In this document: in pieces, positions 52,371-61,275 of the stretch
Position numbering within the stretch: position 1 is the stretch's first letter
How the letters are laid out: each line of letters begins with the position of its first letter
Source: DATNBU01 sp964476185
GTDB taxonomy: Bacteria > Desulfobacterota > Binatia > UBA1149 > CAITLU01
Direction: 5' to 3'
Length of the DNA stretch: 64,000 nt
Assembly (NCBI GenBank): GCA_964476185.1
Contig: CAYYZO010000006.1
Coordinates: 23,777-87,776 of the forward strand
Notes under the pieces: model-generated
Told to the model about the DNA's origin: nothing
What the model saw: the letters and a program-made list of their open reading frames with translations, nothing else
The model's database searches: none
Position numbers and translations under genes: made by a program

Positions 52371-52904
52371 GTGTCCTCTCCTGTCGCGCCAACCTCGCTG
52401 AACGGGAACGCCGCCGACTCCGGCGCGACGTCCATGCCATCCGGTCGAGCCCCGGCCTGGTCGGTATCGGTGTTGATCACCAGCGTCGCACTCTGGATCG
52501 GCGCGGCCGTGTACCTGTCCGCCGGCGTGCTTCCGCTGCTGTTCATGAACCTCGAGCCGGCCGAAGCCGGCCGCATCGCGGCGCTCGTGTTTCCGCTCTA
52601 TTTCCGTGCGGGGCTCGCGCTCGGCCTCGTCGCGACGCTGGCAGCCGCGGTCGTGGCCCGCGGCGGCGGGCGTCGATGGGCCGGGGTCATGGCGTTGCTG
52701 GCGGCGATGACGCTGGCGCAGGGATGGTCGGCCGTCGTGGTCCACCCGGAGATGGCGGCGATCCGCGGAGTCGAGGCGGAACTCGCGCGCTTCCAGCAAC
52801 TGCACGCCCTGTCCGTCCGCTTGAACTCGATCGTGCTGTTCGGCGGCGGGCTGCTGCTCGTCGGTTCCGGCTTCCTGTTCTCTCGCAACCGTGGCCGTTC
52901 CTGA
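52371..52904 (+). CDS. DUF4149 membrane protein
   Basis: This 177-residue integral membrane protein has four hydrophobic segments (VSVLITSVALWIGAAVYLSAG, LVFPLYFRAGLALGLVATLAA, GVMALLAAMTLAQGWSAVV and SIVLFGGGLLLVGSGFLF), with the conserved F-x-x-LH-x-LS-x-x-LN pattern (FQQLHALSVRLN) before the last. This is the DUF4149 (TMEM205-like) layout, of unknown function. It starts with GTG at 52371; the first 30 residues are low-complexity. It overlaps the next HAD gene by 14 bp. No role can be given beyond the membrane location. Confidence 0.85.
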   Translation: MSSPVAPTSLNGNAADSGATSMPSGRAPAWSVSVLITSVALWIGAAVYLSAGVLPLLFMNLEPAEAGRIAALVFPLYFRAGLALGLVATLAAAVVARGGGRRWAGVMALLAAMTLAQGWSAVVVHPEMAAIRGVEAELARFQQLHALSVRLNSIVLFGGGLLLVGSGFLFSRNRGRS

Positions 52905-53643
52905 AGCCCTCGTCTTCGACCTGTTCGGCACGCTCGTCTTCTTCGACGACACGCGCGTGCCCTGGGTGGAAGTCGCAGGGCGACGCATGCCGGGCACGGT
53001 GGCGAGCCTGCCGCAGCTGCTGGCCGAGGCGCTGCCGGGCTGCGAGCCTCGGGCGTTCCTCCAGGGCCTCGCGCGCGTGAGCGCCGCGATCGCGGAGCAG
53101 AAGAGCCGCGAGGGCATCGAACTTCACAGTTCGGTGCGCTTCGAGCGCACGCTCGTCGAACTCGGCGCGGAGGCCGCCGTGGCGGCGTCGGTCGCGAAGA
53201 GGATGGCGGCGGAACACATGGACGCCCTCGCGCGAGCGATCGTCTGCCCTCCGGGTCGCGCCGACCTGCTGCGCGACCTTTCCCGCGCCCATCGTCTCGC
53301 GCTGCTCTCGAACTTCGACGACGGCGCGACGGGACGGCGCATCCTCGCGGAAGCGGGCTTGCTCGACGCGTTCGAAGTCGTGGTGATCTCGGAAGAAGAG
53401 GGGATCCGGAAACCCGCCGGAGAAATCTTCGCGCGAACCTGCGGGCGCCTCGGCGTGGCTCCCGGCGACTGCCTGTATCTCGGGGACACTCTCGTCGAGG
53501 ACATCGAGGGCGCGACCGCGGCCGGCTTGCGCGCGCTGTGGGTCGGGTCGTCGGCCGGCAGCCGGGAATCGCCGGCCGTCGGCGTGCTCGCGGACGTTGC
53601 GGCGCTGCCCGGGTGGCTCGCGCACGAGCGACGCCGGGAATGA
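52891..53643 (+). CDS. HAD-family hydrolase
   Basis: This 250-residue HAD phosphatase has motif I LVFDLFGTLV (nucleophile Asp, about 9-18), motif II LALLSNFDDG, motif III KPAGEIFART with the Lys (about 171) and motif IV YLGDTLVEDIEGATAAG. The cap domain lies between motifs I and II (subclass I). Substrate not evident; 5'-nucleotides, glycerol phosphate or phosphoglycolate are all possible. The GTG at 52891 (VAVPEALVFDLFG) overlaps the DUF4149 gene. It is convergent, with a 3-bp gap, on trmI. Confidence 0.9.
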   Translation: MAVPEALVFDLFGTLVFFDDTRVPWVEVAGRRMPGTVASLPQLLAEALPGCEPRAFLQGLARVSAAIAEQKSREGIELHSSVRFERTLVELGAEAAVAASVAKRMAAEHMDALARAIVCPPGRADLLRDLSRAHRLALLSNFDDGATGRRILAEAGLLDAFEVVVISEEEGIRKPAGEIFARTCGRLGVAPGDCLYLGDTLVEDIEGATAAGLRALWVGSSAGSRESPAVGVLADVAALPGWLAHERRRE

Positions 53644-53646
53644 GGT

Positions 53647-54465
53647 TCAGGCCGGTCGTGGACGCGCGTTGCGACGCAGGACGGTGATGAACCCGGTGTG
53701 CGCGACCATGCGATGGTCGGGCCGCATGCTCACGGCGTCGACGTGCCATCGGCGCTCGAGCACCTCGAAGGTTTCCGCCTGGCCGAGGTCGTCGCGGTCG
53801 CGCACGGCGTCGTGGATCGCCTTGACCTGCAGCACCGTCGGCGCGAACGCGACCAGGATGCCGCCGTCGCGAAGCGCAGCGGCCGCCGACGGCAGCACCG
53901 AGACCACGTCCGGGACGTCGATCACGATCCGATCGACGTCCTGTTCGTCGAGACCGGAGGCGGCGTCGCGCACGCGGATCGTCCACCACGGCGTCTCGCC
54001 CTCGTAGCGCGCGACGTTTCGCCGCGCTTCCTCGGCGAAGTCCTCCCGGATCTCGTACGTGAAGAGCCGGCCGGTCGGCCCGACGCCGCGCAGCAGCGCC
54101 ATCGACATCGCGCCGCAGCCCACGCCGATCTCGACGGCGGTCTGGCCCGGACGGATGTCGCCGCGCATCAGGATCAGGCCCGCGTCCTTGGCGAAGATCG
54201 GCTCGGCCGGTCGTTCGAACAGCGGCACCACCTCGGCGTAGCCGGGCCGGAACACCTGGAACTCCTCCTCCCGGGGGCCGCCGCCGCCGCGGATCCACGA
54301 ACCCTCGGGGAGGCCGATCAGCCGGTCGCACGCGAGGATCGAGGAGCGGATGGTGAGGCGATGGCCCGCCCGCAGGCGCTTCAGGTGCCGGCGGCCGCGG
54401 CGATCGACGAGCAGCACCGGGTCTCCGTCGGCGAGGGCAGCGCGAACTGGGGTGGGGCTGGCCAT
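53647..54465 (-). CDS. trmI: tRNA (adenine-N1)-methyltransferase
   Basis: TrmI methylates A58 in the T-loop of tRNA. The 272-residue protein has the N-terminal fold with SSILACDRLIGLPEGSWI (about 42-59), the SAM motif VEIGVGCGAMSMALLRGVG (about 105-123), TYEIREDFAEEARRNV and the catalytic-side IDVPDVVSVLPSA (DxP replaces the common DLPxP). ATG 54465 (MASPTPVRAAL) is preferred to longer forms up to 54675 that overlap an upstream small gene on the other strand. It is a standalone minus-strand gene. Identity by motifs is good; m1A58 specificity is from the family. Confidence 0.9.
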   Translation of the reverse strand: MASPTPVRAALADGDPVLLVDRRGRRHLKRLRAGHRLTIRSSILACDRLIGLPEGSWIRGGGGPREEEFQVFRPGYAEVVPLFERPAEPIFAKDAGLILMRGDIRPGQTAVEIGVGCGAMSMALLRGVGPTGRLFTYEIREDFAEEARRNVARYEGETPWWTIRVRDAASGLDEQDVDRIVIDVPDVVSVLPSAAAALRDGGILVAFAPTVLQVKAIHDAVRDRDDLGQAETFEVLERRWHVDAVSMRPDHRMVAHTGFITVLRRNARPRPA

Positions 54466-54634
54466 GGCGGCGCCCCTTCGCGCATACGGCGGAGCGTTGC
54501 AACGGGCGTCGGGCTGACGCACGTCGTGTTGACTGCAAGGCCCGACCCGGTAGGATCCCGCGTTCCGCCGCGCACCCGTCCCTCGAGAGGGAGACGGCCT
54601 GCCGGTCCAGCTTACCCGGTCGCACGAGAGAGCC

Positions 54635-54802
54635 ATGGGCGCGAAGAAAGCCAAAACCGCACAGAAGACCTCCACACAGCAGAAGCACGCCTGTCCCGAT
54701 TGCGGGGCCGAGGCCCGGATCGTGATGTACGCCGGATTCGGGGACCGTGGTCTCTTCTGGGTCTGCGAGAAGGCCTGCGGCTACAAGCAGCGCACTCGCT
54801 GA
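54635..54802 (+). CDS. 55-residue zinc-ribbon-like protein
   Basis: This short protein reads MGAKKAKTAQKTSTQQKHACPDCG and later FWVCEKACGYKQRTR, giving a Lys-rich tail and two Cys pairs (CPDC; CEKAC) spaced like a small zinc ribbon. CGAGAGAG precedes the ATG. It lies 10 bp upstream of another Cys-pair protein on the same strand, suggesting an operon. Its lysine-rich start suggests nucleic-acid contact. I recognise no family, and it is below 60 residues, so it is easy to miss. Confidence 0.65.
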   Translation: MGAKKAKTAQKTSTQQKHACPDCGAEARIVMYAGFGDRGLFWVCEKACGYKQRTR

Positions 54803-54812
54803 GGCGTCCACG

Positions 54813-55277
54813 GTGGGGCGAGCGAAGAAGAAGGGGGCGTCGGGCAACGGCGAATTCAGTCTCTTCGACGACGGCGATACCTCCGATTCGGACGCCGACG
54901 AGGATCTTCCACGCGACGAAGCCGGTCGCGCGAAGATCAAGCACCAGTACGTCGACCTGCTCGGGATCCGGGTGCAGAAGCTCGCGGGGCGGATTCTCAA
55001 CCGCGAGCGCATCAACAAGACGCTCGAGGGCATCTACTTCGTCTGCGTGAGCTGCAAGACGGTCTGTCACAATCTCGACGAAGGCCTCGTCGAGGATGCC
55101 GAGAACAAGGCCAACATCTGCACGCCGTGCTCCAGGCAGCCCTCCGAACCGGCCAAGGCGCCGGCCAGGAAGCCGGCAGCCGCGCGCGCGGACGACGATG
55201 CCGAGCGCGCCCCGGCCCGCAAGAAGGCCACGAAGTCGAAGCCCGCGGCCAAGGCCGCTCCGAAGAAAAAACGCTGA
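54813..55277 (+). CDS. Cys-pair protein with Lys/Ala-rich tail
   Basis: This 154-residue protein has an acidic N-terminal region (DDGDTSDSDADEDLPRDEA, about 18-36), a central core KHQYVDLLGIRVQKLAGRILNRERINKTLEGIYF, then two Cys pairs (CVSCKTVC and CTPC, about 82-109) that could bind zinc or another metal, and a Lys/Ala/Pro tail (about 115-154) of the histone-H1-like type. GTG 54813 follows GAGGCG. It is the second of two small zinc-ribbon-like genes. The acidic plus basic design suggests an RNA- or DNA-associated protein. Family not recognised. Confidence 0.68.
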   Translation: MGRAKKKGASGNGEFSLFDDGDTSDSDADEDLPRDEAGRAKIKHQYVDLLGIRVQKLAGRILNRERINKTLEGIYFVCVSCKTVCHNLDEGLVEDAENKANICTPCSRQPSEPAKAPARKPAAARADDDAERAPARKKATKSKPAAKAAPKKKR

Positions 55278-55278
55278 G

Positions 55279-56172
55279 CTAGCGCGGCGACCGCCGCAGC
55301 AGCGCGAGGGCCCTGAGGAAGTCGCCCGGAGGACTCGCCGTCACGTCGATTTCGCCGGCGATCTCGACGCGCAGCGCGTGCAGCAGTTGTCCCTGCCGCG
55401 CGCAGCCGGCCAGCGGCTCTCCCCCATAGCGCTCGTCACCGAGGATCGGATGGCCGATCAGGGCCAGGTGGGCTCTCACCTGGTGCGTGACCCCGGTGCG
55501 CATCGTTGCGAGCACGAGCGTCCAGTCCCGACCGCTTTCGAGGGGCTCGAAGAGGGTCTCGGCTTCCATCGCCTCCCCGGCGGTAGCGTCGGCCGGGGCC
55601 ACGCCCGATGCCCGCCTGGCCAGGGGCTGGTCGACGCGAACGATGCGTCGGAGCCTGCCGGAGGCCAGCGCGAGGTAGCTTTTCCTGGTCGCGCCGGCGG
55701 AGAACGCACGCCGCAGTCGCAACCAGGTGGCGCGATCCATCGCCGCGACCACGGCTCCGGAGGTGTCGCGGTCGAGCCGGTGCACGAGTCCGCCCTCCGC
55801 AGCCCGGTCGCCGATCGAACCACGTTCCCCGAAGCGCTCCTCGAGCAGTTCCGCAACCGAACCGGCCGAGCGACCCTGCTCACAGTGGAGGCCGGCGGGC
55901 TTGTCGACGACGACGAGGCGGGGGTCCTCGTATACGATGCGGATCGCAAGCCGGGGAGGGGCGGCCGGAAGGTCGGCAGGCGGTTCGACCACGACCGTGC
56001 TGCCGGCGGGCGGAACATCGGAGCCCCTGCCGGTCCGTCCGTCGACCCGGACGCGTCCGGCCTGCAGCCACTCGCGGACGAGCCGGCGGCCGCGACCCGT
56101 CGCGTCGGCGACGAGGCGGTCGAGTCGCTCTCCGGTGGGCGGCACGACGAATCGAATCGCGTCTTCGGTCAC
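55279..56172 (-). CDS. RluA-family pseudouridine synthase
   Basis: This 297-residue enzyme has an S4-like start (GERLDRLVADATGRGRRLVREWLQAGRVRVDG, about 14-45) and the RluA catalytic loop HRLDRDTSGAVVAA (about 131-144, catalytic Asp135). It isomerises uridine to pseudouridine in rRNA or tRNA; RluA, RluC and RluD cannot be told apart by eye. The start is GTG at 56172. It ends one base from the end of the convergent Lys/Ala-tail gene, with TGA and TAG nearly touching. An expected IPRHxLHA-like motif is degraded to GQLLHALRVE, a normal variant. Confidence 0.93.
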   Translation of the reverse strand: MTEDAIRFVVPPTGERLDRLVADATGRGRRLVREWLQAGRVRVDGRTGRGSDVPPAGSTVVVEPPADLPAAPPRLAIRIVYEDPRLVVVDKPAGLHCEQGRSAGSVAELLEERFGERGSIGDRAAEGGLVHRLDRDTSGAVVAAMDRATWLRLRRAFSAGATRKSYLALASGRLRRIVRVDQPLARRASGVAPADATAGEAMEAETLFEPLESGRDWTLVLATMRTGVTHQVRAHLALIGHPILGDERYGGEPLAGCARQGQLLHALRVEIAGEIDVTASPPGDFLRALALLRRSPR

Positions 56173-56378
56173 GGACGGTGACGCTATGCAGCACCGGCGT
56201 GACAGGCAACGTGGTGGAACTTGCTTTTCGGGGTTTGGACGTTGAGGATCGAGTCTCCGTGACCAGTCGGAAGAAACGAACGAGCGCGGCCAGGAGGCCG
56301 GCGCAGGGCGGCGGCGTCCCCGCCGCTCCGGCGCGAAGCCGCGGCGTGCCCGCCACGACGCGCGGTCGCGGCGTGCCC

Positions 56379-57449
56379 ATGTCCCGCCGCTTCGCGGTCG
56401 TGCTGGCCGGCGGCGTCGGCTCCCGCTTCTGGCCGTGGAGCCGGGAAGCGAAGCCGAAGCAGTTGCTGGCCCTGACGTCGGACCGCTCGATGCTCGCGGA
56501 AACGGTCGAGCGCCTGCGCGGGATCGTTCCGGAAGGCAACGTGTTCGTCGTGACGGGCCGGCGGTATCGCCGCCCGGTGCTCGAGGAATGTCCCGGCCTC
56601 GACCCGGCGTGCGTGCTGGGCGAGCCCGTCGGCCGCAACACGGCAGCCGCGATCGCGTGGGCGACGCTCGAGGTGCGACGCCGCACGCCCGACGCGGTCA
56701 TCGCGGTGCTTTCCGCCGACCATCGCATCGACGACACGCGTTCGTTCGGGCGCGACCTCGTTCGCGCGTTCGGACTGGCGGACACGACGCAGAAGCTCGT
56801 GACGTTCGGCATCCGGCCGACCTCGCCGTCGACAGGCTACGGATACCTGCGCGCCGGGCGGGAACTCGGGGGCGGCGCGCTGGCCGTCGACGCGTTCGTC
56901 GAGAAGCCGAACCTCGCGAAGGCCCGGCGCTATCTCGCCGGCGGACGACACTACTGGAACTCGGGGATGTTCGTGTGGCGCGCGGATGCGATCTGGCGCG
57001 AGCTCCTGCTGCATCTTCCGGACCTCTCCGCCCGGATGGACAGCCTCGACGCCGGGCGTCGTCGCGGCGCCATCCCCGCGCGCTCTCTCGAGGAGGGATG
57101 GTCGAAGCTGCCTTCGATCTCGATCGACTACGGCGTGCTCGAGAAGAGCGACGCCGTCGTGATGCTGCCGGCGTCGTTCTCGTGGGCGGACATCGGCACG
57201 TGGGATGCGGCCGCGTCGCTCTGGCCCGTCGACCGCCAGGGCAACGCTTCTCGCGACCCGGTGCTCGCGCTCGACGCGAGCGGCAACATCGTCGCGACGC
57301 GAGGGAAGCCCGTGGTGCTGCTCGGTGTCGAGGACCTCGTCGTGGTGGACGCCGGGGACGCGCTGCTCGTCTGCGCGCGAGAGCGCAGCCAGGACGTGCG
57401 CGCGGTGGTGGACCGGCTCGCGGCGACCGGCCTCGGGAGGCTGCGATGA
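56379..57449 (+). CDS. mannose-1-phosphate guanylyltransferase
   Basis: This 356-residue enzyme makes GDP-mannose. It has the nucleotidyltransferase signature LAGGVGSRFWPWSREAKPKQLL (about 8-29), EPVGRNTAAAIAWA, SADHRI, the EKPN loop and FSWADIGTWDA near the C-terminus, all standard for the ManC/Cdc-type short form. I chose ATG 56379 because the family begins there, but an in-frame GTG at 56259 would add 40 residues that contain in-frame GVP repeats (copies at 56311, 56341 and 56368). It overlaps the PlsB gene by ATGA. GDP-mannose may feed the glycosyltransferases elsewhere. Confidence 0.9.
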   Translation: MSRRFAVVLAGGVGSRFWPWSREAKPKQLLALTSDRSMLAETVERLRGIVPEGNVFVVTGRRYRRPVLEECPGLDPACVLGEPVGRNTAAAIAWATLEVRRRTPDAVIAVLSADHRIDDTRSFGRDLVRAFGLADTTQKLVTFGIRPTSPSTGYGYLRAGRELGGGALAVDAFVEKPNLAKARRYLAGGRHYWNSGMFVWRADAIWRELLLHLPDLSARMDSLDAGRRRGAIPARSLEEGWSKLPSISIDYGVLEKSDAVVMLPASFSWADIGTWDAAASLWPVDRQGNASRDPVLALDASGNIVATRGKPVVLLGVEDLVVVDAGDALLVCARERSQDVRAVVDRLAATGLGRLR

Positions 57450-60157
57450 GCACCATGTCGCCCGCCCCGCCGGATTCGCCCGATCCCTTCGCGCCGCCGC
57501 CGCCTCGACCCGGGGACGAGGTCGCGCCCGCGACGTCCGGCGGCGAGCCGGAACACGCCGCAGCGGTGGCCGCGGACCCGGTCGCCGTGCCGTCGCATCC
57601 GTCGGCGATGCGGAGGCGCATGAACGCCATCGCCGAGTTCGTCGGACGGCGGCTGTTCCGCCGCGCGGTCGTCAACGAGCGCCTCGTCGAGAAGATCCGC
57701 GAGCTGGCCCAGCAGGGCACGATCGTCTACGTGCTTCGCCACCATTCGTTCGTCGACTACTTCATGATCAATTTCATCCTTCGCCGCGAGGACCTGCCGC
57801 TGCCGGTGTTCGCGAACGGGATGTCGCCGTGGGCGCTGGCGCCGCTGGCGGAGATGCTGAGGATCCTGCGCCGCAAGACTCCGTTGCGCGACGTCGTGGC
57901 GGAGCAGGAACAGGACGTCGAGACCTGCGCCCAGGCCGTGCGCGCCGGCGCGCCGGTGATGGTCTTCCTGCGCGGGCCGCGCGAGTCGGGAGCGAGCGCA
58001 GCCGAGCACGAGGCCGCGGCCCGCCTAGGCGTCGACTACCTGCGGCGGATCCTCGCTCTTCGCGGCGATCGCGAGGTGTTCATCCTGCCGCTCGCGCCGT
58101 TCCGCGGCCACAGCTTCCGGCGCCGCGAGACGGGCTTGTCGGCCGTCATCTACAACGCGCACGAAGGCGTCAGCGAGTTGCGCAAGCTGCTGACCTACTG
58201 GGTGTTTCGCCGCGACCTGTTCCTGACGATCGGGACCGAGGTGCGGCTTTCCGATTTCGTGCGTCGCTACGCGAAGGACAGCCAGGAACGCCTGGTGCGG
58301 CGGCTGACGCGAGCCATCCAGATCTTCCTTTATCGCGAGGAGCGGGTGGTGATGGGGCCGGCGATCATGCCTCGCCACCGGATCCGGTCGATCGTGCTCG
58401 GCTCCGAAGAGACGAAACAACTCATCGCCGCGGAGGCCGCCGCGAAGGGCATCGACGAGGCGAAGGTCCGCAAGCGGGCCGAGGCGATCTTCAACGAGAT
58501 GGCGGCCGAGTACAACGGCCCGATCTTCGCGGTCGTCTCGTGGACGTTCATCAAGATCTGGCAGCGGATGTTCCAGGGCCTCGAGACGATCGGGTTCGAG
58601 ACGGTGATCGACAAGGCCAAGCACCATCCGATCGTGATGGTGCCCTGCCACCGCAGTCACCTCGACTACCTGATCCTGTCGTACCTGTTCCACCTGAACT
58701 TCGTCAGTCCACCGCACATCGCGGCGGGCATCAACATGAAGTTCTGGCCGATGGGGCCGATCCTGCGGGCGAGCGGGGCCTACTATATCCGTCGCAGTTT
58801 CGGTGACGACGAGCTGTACAAGCACGTGTTCGGCCGCTACCTGCAGTTCCTCATCCGCGAAGGGTACACGCAGGAGTTCTTCATCGAGGGCGGCCGCAGC
58901 CGCACCGGGAAGATCATGACGCCGAAGCTCGGCATGCTCGCCGCCATCGTCCAGGCCTACACGGCCGGCGTCCGGCGCGACCTGTACCTGGTCCCGGTGT
59001 CGATCCACTACGGTCGCATCGTCGAGGAAGAGTCCTACCAGGCCGAGCTGTCGGGCGACGAGAAGGAGCCCGAGAGCATGAGCGGGCTCATGCGCGCGCG
59101 GCGCTTCCTGAAGCAGAAGTACGGCTCGGTCTACGTCTCGTTCGCGGAGCCCATCTCGCTCGGCGACGAACTCGGCGACCGCCGGCAGCGCTTCGTCGAA
59201 CACACCGGCGAGCCCGAAGTGGAGGAGGAGAAGCGCCGTTTCGTCCAGCGACTCGGCTTCCGCATCCTGCGCGAAGTGAACCGGGTCGCCGTGGCGGGAG
59301 CGACCTCCATCTCGGCGACCGTGCTCCTCGGCGCCGCTCATTGGGGGTTCCGGTACCGGGATTTCCGCGAGCGTGCGGACGCGCTGTACCGCCTGACGTC
59401 TTTCCTCGGGATCCGGCCGACCGCCTCTCTCGTACGGAACGCGGGAACGTTCCGCGAGAGCATGGCGTTCCTCGGGCTCAACGGGCTCATCGAGGTCCTC
59501 CCGCGCGGGCGCGAGGAGGTCCTCGTCGTCCGGCAGGGCCGGCGCCTCGCGCTCGACTTCTACAAGAACAACCTGATCCACGCGTTCCTGATGCCGTCGC
59601 TCGTGGTGACCTGCCTGCGGGAGGGCGTCGCGCGGGAGGAACTCGTCGACAGGATCTGGCGTTGGCTCGACCTGTTCCGCTACGAGTTCCCGCTGCCGCC
59701 GAAGGCCGAGCTGACGGGGCAGGTGGAGAAGCTCCTGGGGTATTTCGAGGCGGTGGGGGCCACGAGGGACGGGGCGCTCCACGATGCCCATCCGCTGATC
59801 GCCGCGCTCGTCAACGTGCTGCAGAACTTCCGCGAAGCCTACTACGTCGTCGCGCTGACGATCCAGCACCGGCTCGGTGCCGACGGCATGACGGAGAAGG
59901 CCCTTCTCGAGGAGGTTCGCAAGAACTACAAGACCTGCCTGCTGCTCGGGGAGGTCGCCAAACCGGAAGGCGCGGGCGACGTGACCCTTCGCAACGCGCT
60001 GAACCGCTTCCTCGAGATGGGCTACCTGCGGCGGGAAAGCCGCGGGCGCGGAGGACGCGAGCACTACCTGGTGCGCGGTCCCGAGTGGGAGGGACTGGAA
60101 GCGTTCGTGATCGCCATGGAACTGAGCCTGAGGGTGCACACGGCGCCCCGGGCGTGA
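57446..60157 (+). CDS. plsB: long PlsB-type glycerol-3-phosphate acyltransferase
   Basis: This 903-residue protein has a second, stronger PlsB set: CHRSHLDYLILSYLF (HX4D, about 410), AAGINMKFWPMGPILRASGA, YYIRRSF, FFIEGGRSRTGKIMTPKLGML and DLYLVPVSIHYGRI. An N-terminal half (about 90-330) repeats acyltransferase-like features (VYVLRHHSFVDYFMINFIL with H-x4-D, then LFLTIGTEVRLSDF) and may be a degenerate paired domain. E. coli PlsB has about 807 residues. It overlaps the guanylyltransferase gene by ATGA. With the 829-residue protein at 28554 this makes two PlsB enzymes, perhaps for different lipid pools. Confidence 0.92.
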   Translation: MSTMSPAPPDSPDPFAPPPPRPGDEVAPATSGGEPEHAAAVAADPVAVPSHPSAMRRRMNAIAEFVGRRLFRRAVVNERLVEKIRELAQQGTIVYVLRHHSFVDYFMINFILRREDLPLPVFANGMSPWALAPLAEMLRILRRKTPLRDVVAEQEQDVETCAQAVRAGAPVMVFLRGPRESGASAAEHEAAARLGVDYLRRILALRGDREVFILPLAPFRGHSFRRRETGLSAVIYNAHEGVSELRKLLTYWVFRRDLFLTIGTEVRLSDFVRRYAKDSQERLVRRLTRAIQIFLYREERVVMGPAIMPRHRIRSIVLGSEETKQLIAAEAAAKGIDEAKVRKRAEAIFNEMAAEYNGPIFAVVSWTFIKIWQRMFQGLETIGFETVIDKAKHHPIVMVPCHRSHLDYLILSYLFHLNFVSPPHIAAGINMKFWPMGPILRASGAYYIRRSFGDDELYKHVFGRYLQFLIREGYTQEFFIEGGRSRTGKIMTPKLGMLAAIVQAYTAGVRRDLYLVPVSIHYGRIVEEESYQAELSGDEKEPESMSGLMRARRFLKQKYGSVYVSFAEPISLGDELGDRRQRFVEHTGEPEVEEEKRRFVQRLGFRILREVNRVAVAGATSISATVLLGAAHWGFRYRDFRERADALYRLTSFLGIRPTASLVRNAGTFRESMAFLGLNGLIEVLPRGREEVLVVRQGRRLALDFYKNNLIHAFLMPSLVVTCLREGVAREELVDRIWRWLDLFRYEFPLPPKAELTGQVEKLLGYFEAVGATRDGALHDAHPLIAALVNVLQNFREAYYVVALTIQHRLGADGMTEKALLEEVRKNYKTCLLLGEVAKPEGAGDVTLRNALNRFLEMGYLRRESRGRGGREHYLVRGPEWEGLEAFVIAMELSLRVHTAPRA

Positions 60158-60191
60158 GCGCCGTCCGCGCGCCACTACGGAGAGAAAAGGA

Positions 60192-60629
60192 ATGACGGAG
60201 AAGGAACTACGCGAACGGTTGACCGCGGCGATGCGATCGAAGAACGCGGCCGAGATGCGTGCGCTGCGGGCCGTGCTCGCGCTGGTCAAGAACCGCTCGA
60301 TCGAGAACCGCGGGGGCGAGCTGACCGAACGCGACATCGCCTCGCTGATCCAGCGGGAGGTCAAGCAGTGCCGGGAAACGCTCGAGTTCGCGCAGAAGGC
60401 CGGTCGCAGCGACCAGGTCGCCGAACACGAGGAGCTGCTCGCGATCCTCGAGGGGTTGCTGCCGAAGGCGCTCGGCGACGACGAGCTCGCGGCGGCGATT
60501 CGCGAGATCGTCGCGGAAACCGGCGCGACCTCGCTCGGTCCGATCATGAAGGCGCTGGGAGAGCGTTACGCCGGGCGCTACGACGGCAAGACGGCCAGCG
60601 CGCTGGCCAGGGACATCCTCGCGGGCTGA
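60192..60629 (+). CDS. GatB/YqeY domain protein
   Basis: This 145-residue helical protein has the YqeY layout: RERLTAAMRSKNAAEMRALRAVLALVKN at the start, a middle EVKQCRETLEFAQKAGRSD and the C-terminal GatB-like tail (ETGATSLGPIMKALGERYAGRYDGKTASALARDIL). The GatB tail domain contacts tRNA in amidotransferases; YqeY itself has no assigned role. AAAAGGA precedes ATG 60192. It is followed 66 bp later by greA. Confidence 0.93.
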   Translation: MTEKELRERLTAAMRSKNAAEMRALRAVLALVKNRSIENRGGELTERDIASLIQREVKQCRETLEFAQKAGRSDQVAEHEELLAILEGLLPKALGDDELAAAIREIVAETGATSLGPIMKALGERYAGRYDGKTASALARDILAG

Positions 60630-60695
60630 ACCGCGAGCCTTGCCCCGGGGCGTCTGCGTGTTCGTGGCAGGTCCGGGCGACGGGATGGGAACCTC

Positions 60696-61175
60696 ATGCA
60701 GAAACTCAAGATCGTCGAAAAGCTGAAAGGAGAACTCGCGATCCTGCGGCGCGAGCTGAACATCGAGCTCCCGAAGATCATCGAGGAGGCCAGGGCCCAT
60801 GGCGATCTCAAGGAGAACGCCGAGTACCATGCCGCCAAGGAGAAGCAGGGCGTGATCAGCGCCCGCGTCGGCAACCTCGAGCAACGCATCAAGGAACTGT
60901 CGATGTACACGATCTCCTCGATCCCGAAGGGCGTGGTCGGCTACGGCAGCCTCGTGGTCCTCGAGGACCTCGAGAGCGGTGACGAGATCACGTACGAGAT
61001 GGTCTTCGCGGAGGAGGTCGATCTCGGGGCCGGCAGGATCTCGCTGACCTCCCCGGTCGGGCAGGCGCTGCTCAAGCGCGTCGAGGGGGACGAGGTGACC
61101 GTCCAGCTGCCGAGCGGCCGCAAGAAGTTCGAGATCCTTTCGGTCACGACGATCCACGAACGCGACGAAGCCTGA
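60696..61175 (+). CDS. greA: transcription elongation factor GreA
   Basis: GreA lets a stalled RNA polymerase cleave its transcript and restart. The 159-residue protein has the coiled-coil stalk with its acidic tip (EARAHGDLKENAEYHAAKEKQG, about 32-53, with D and E of the DxxE type) and the C-terminal FKBP-like domain (KGVVGYGSLVVLEDLESGDEI, then SLTSPVGQALLKRVEGDEV). The ATG at 60696 has no strong binding site. A 6-bp stem hairpin (61186-61201) follows 10 bp after the stop, upstream of the rimP leader. Confidence 0.95.
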   Translation: MQKLKIVEKLKGELAILRRELNIELPKIIEEARAHGDLKENAEYHAAKEKQGVISARVGNLEQRIKELSMYTISSIPKGVVGYGSLVVLEDLESGDEITYEMVFAEEVDLGAGRISLTSPVGQALLKRVEGDEVTVQLPSGRKKFEILSVTTIHERDEA

Positions 61176-61185
61176 GACGGCCGGT

Positions 61186-61201
61186 CCCCGGGCCCCCGGG
61201 G
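61186..61201 (+). terminator. short GC hairpin after greA
   Basis: CCCCGG (61186-61191) pairs with CCGGGG (61196-61201) around a 4-nt loop, 10 bp after the greA stop. No T tract follows, so it is a weak terminator candidate; a stronger one lies at 61276-61308. Confidence 0.4.
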
Positions 61202-61275
61202 CGGTGGATCGGGGTGCGACCTTGCGGGCGTGGCAGGCCCGTGGTAGACGCACGGACGCAGTTCGGGGCAGTGCG

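Noticed and set aside
58025..60547. Open frame of 840 codons on the minus strand
   Set aside because: Antisense of the long PlsB gene; composition is His/Asp/Arg-biased and no domain is visible.
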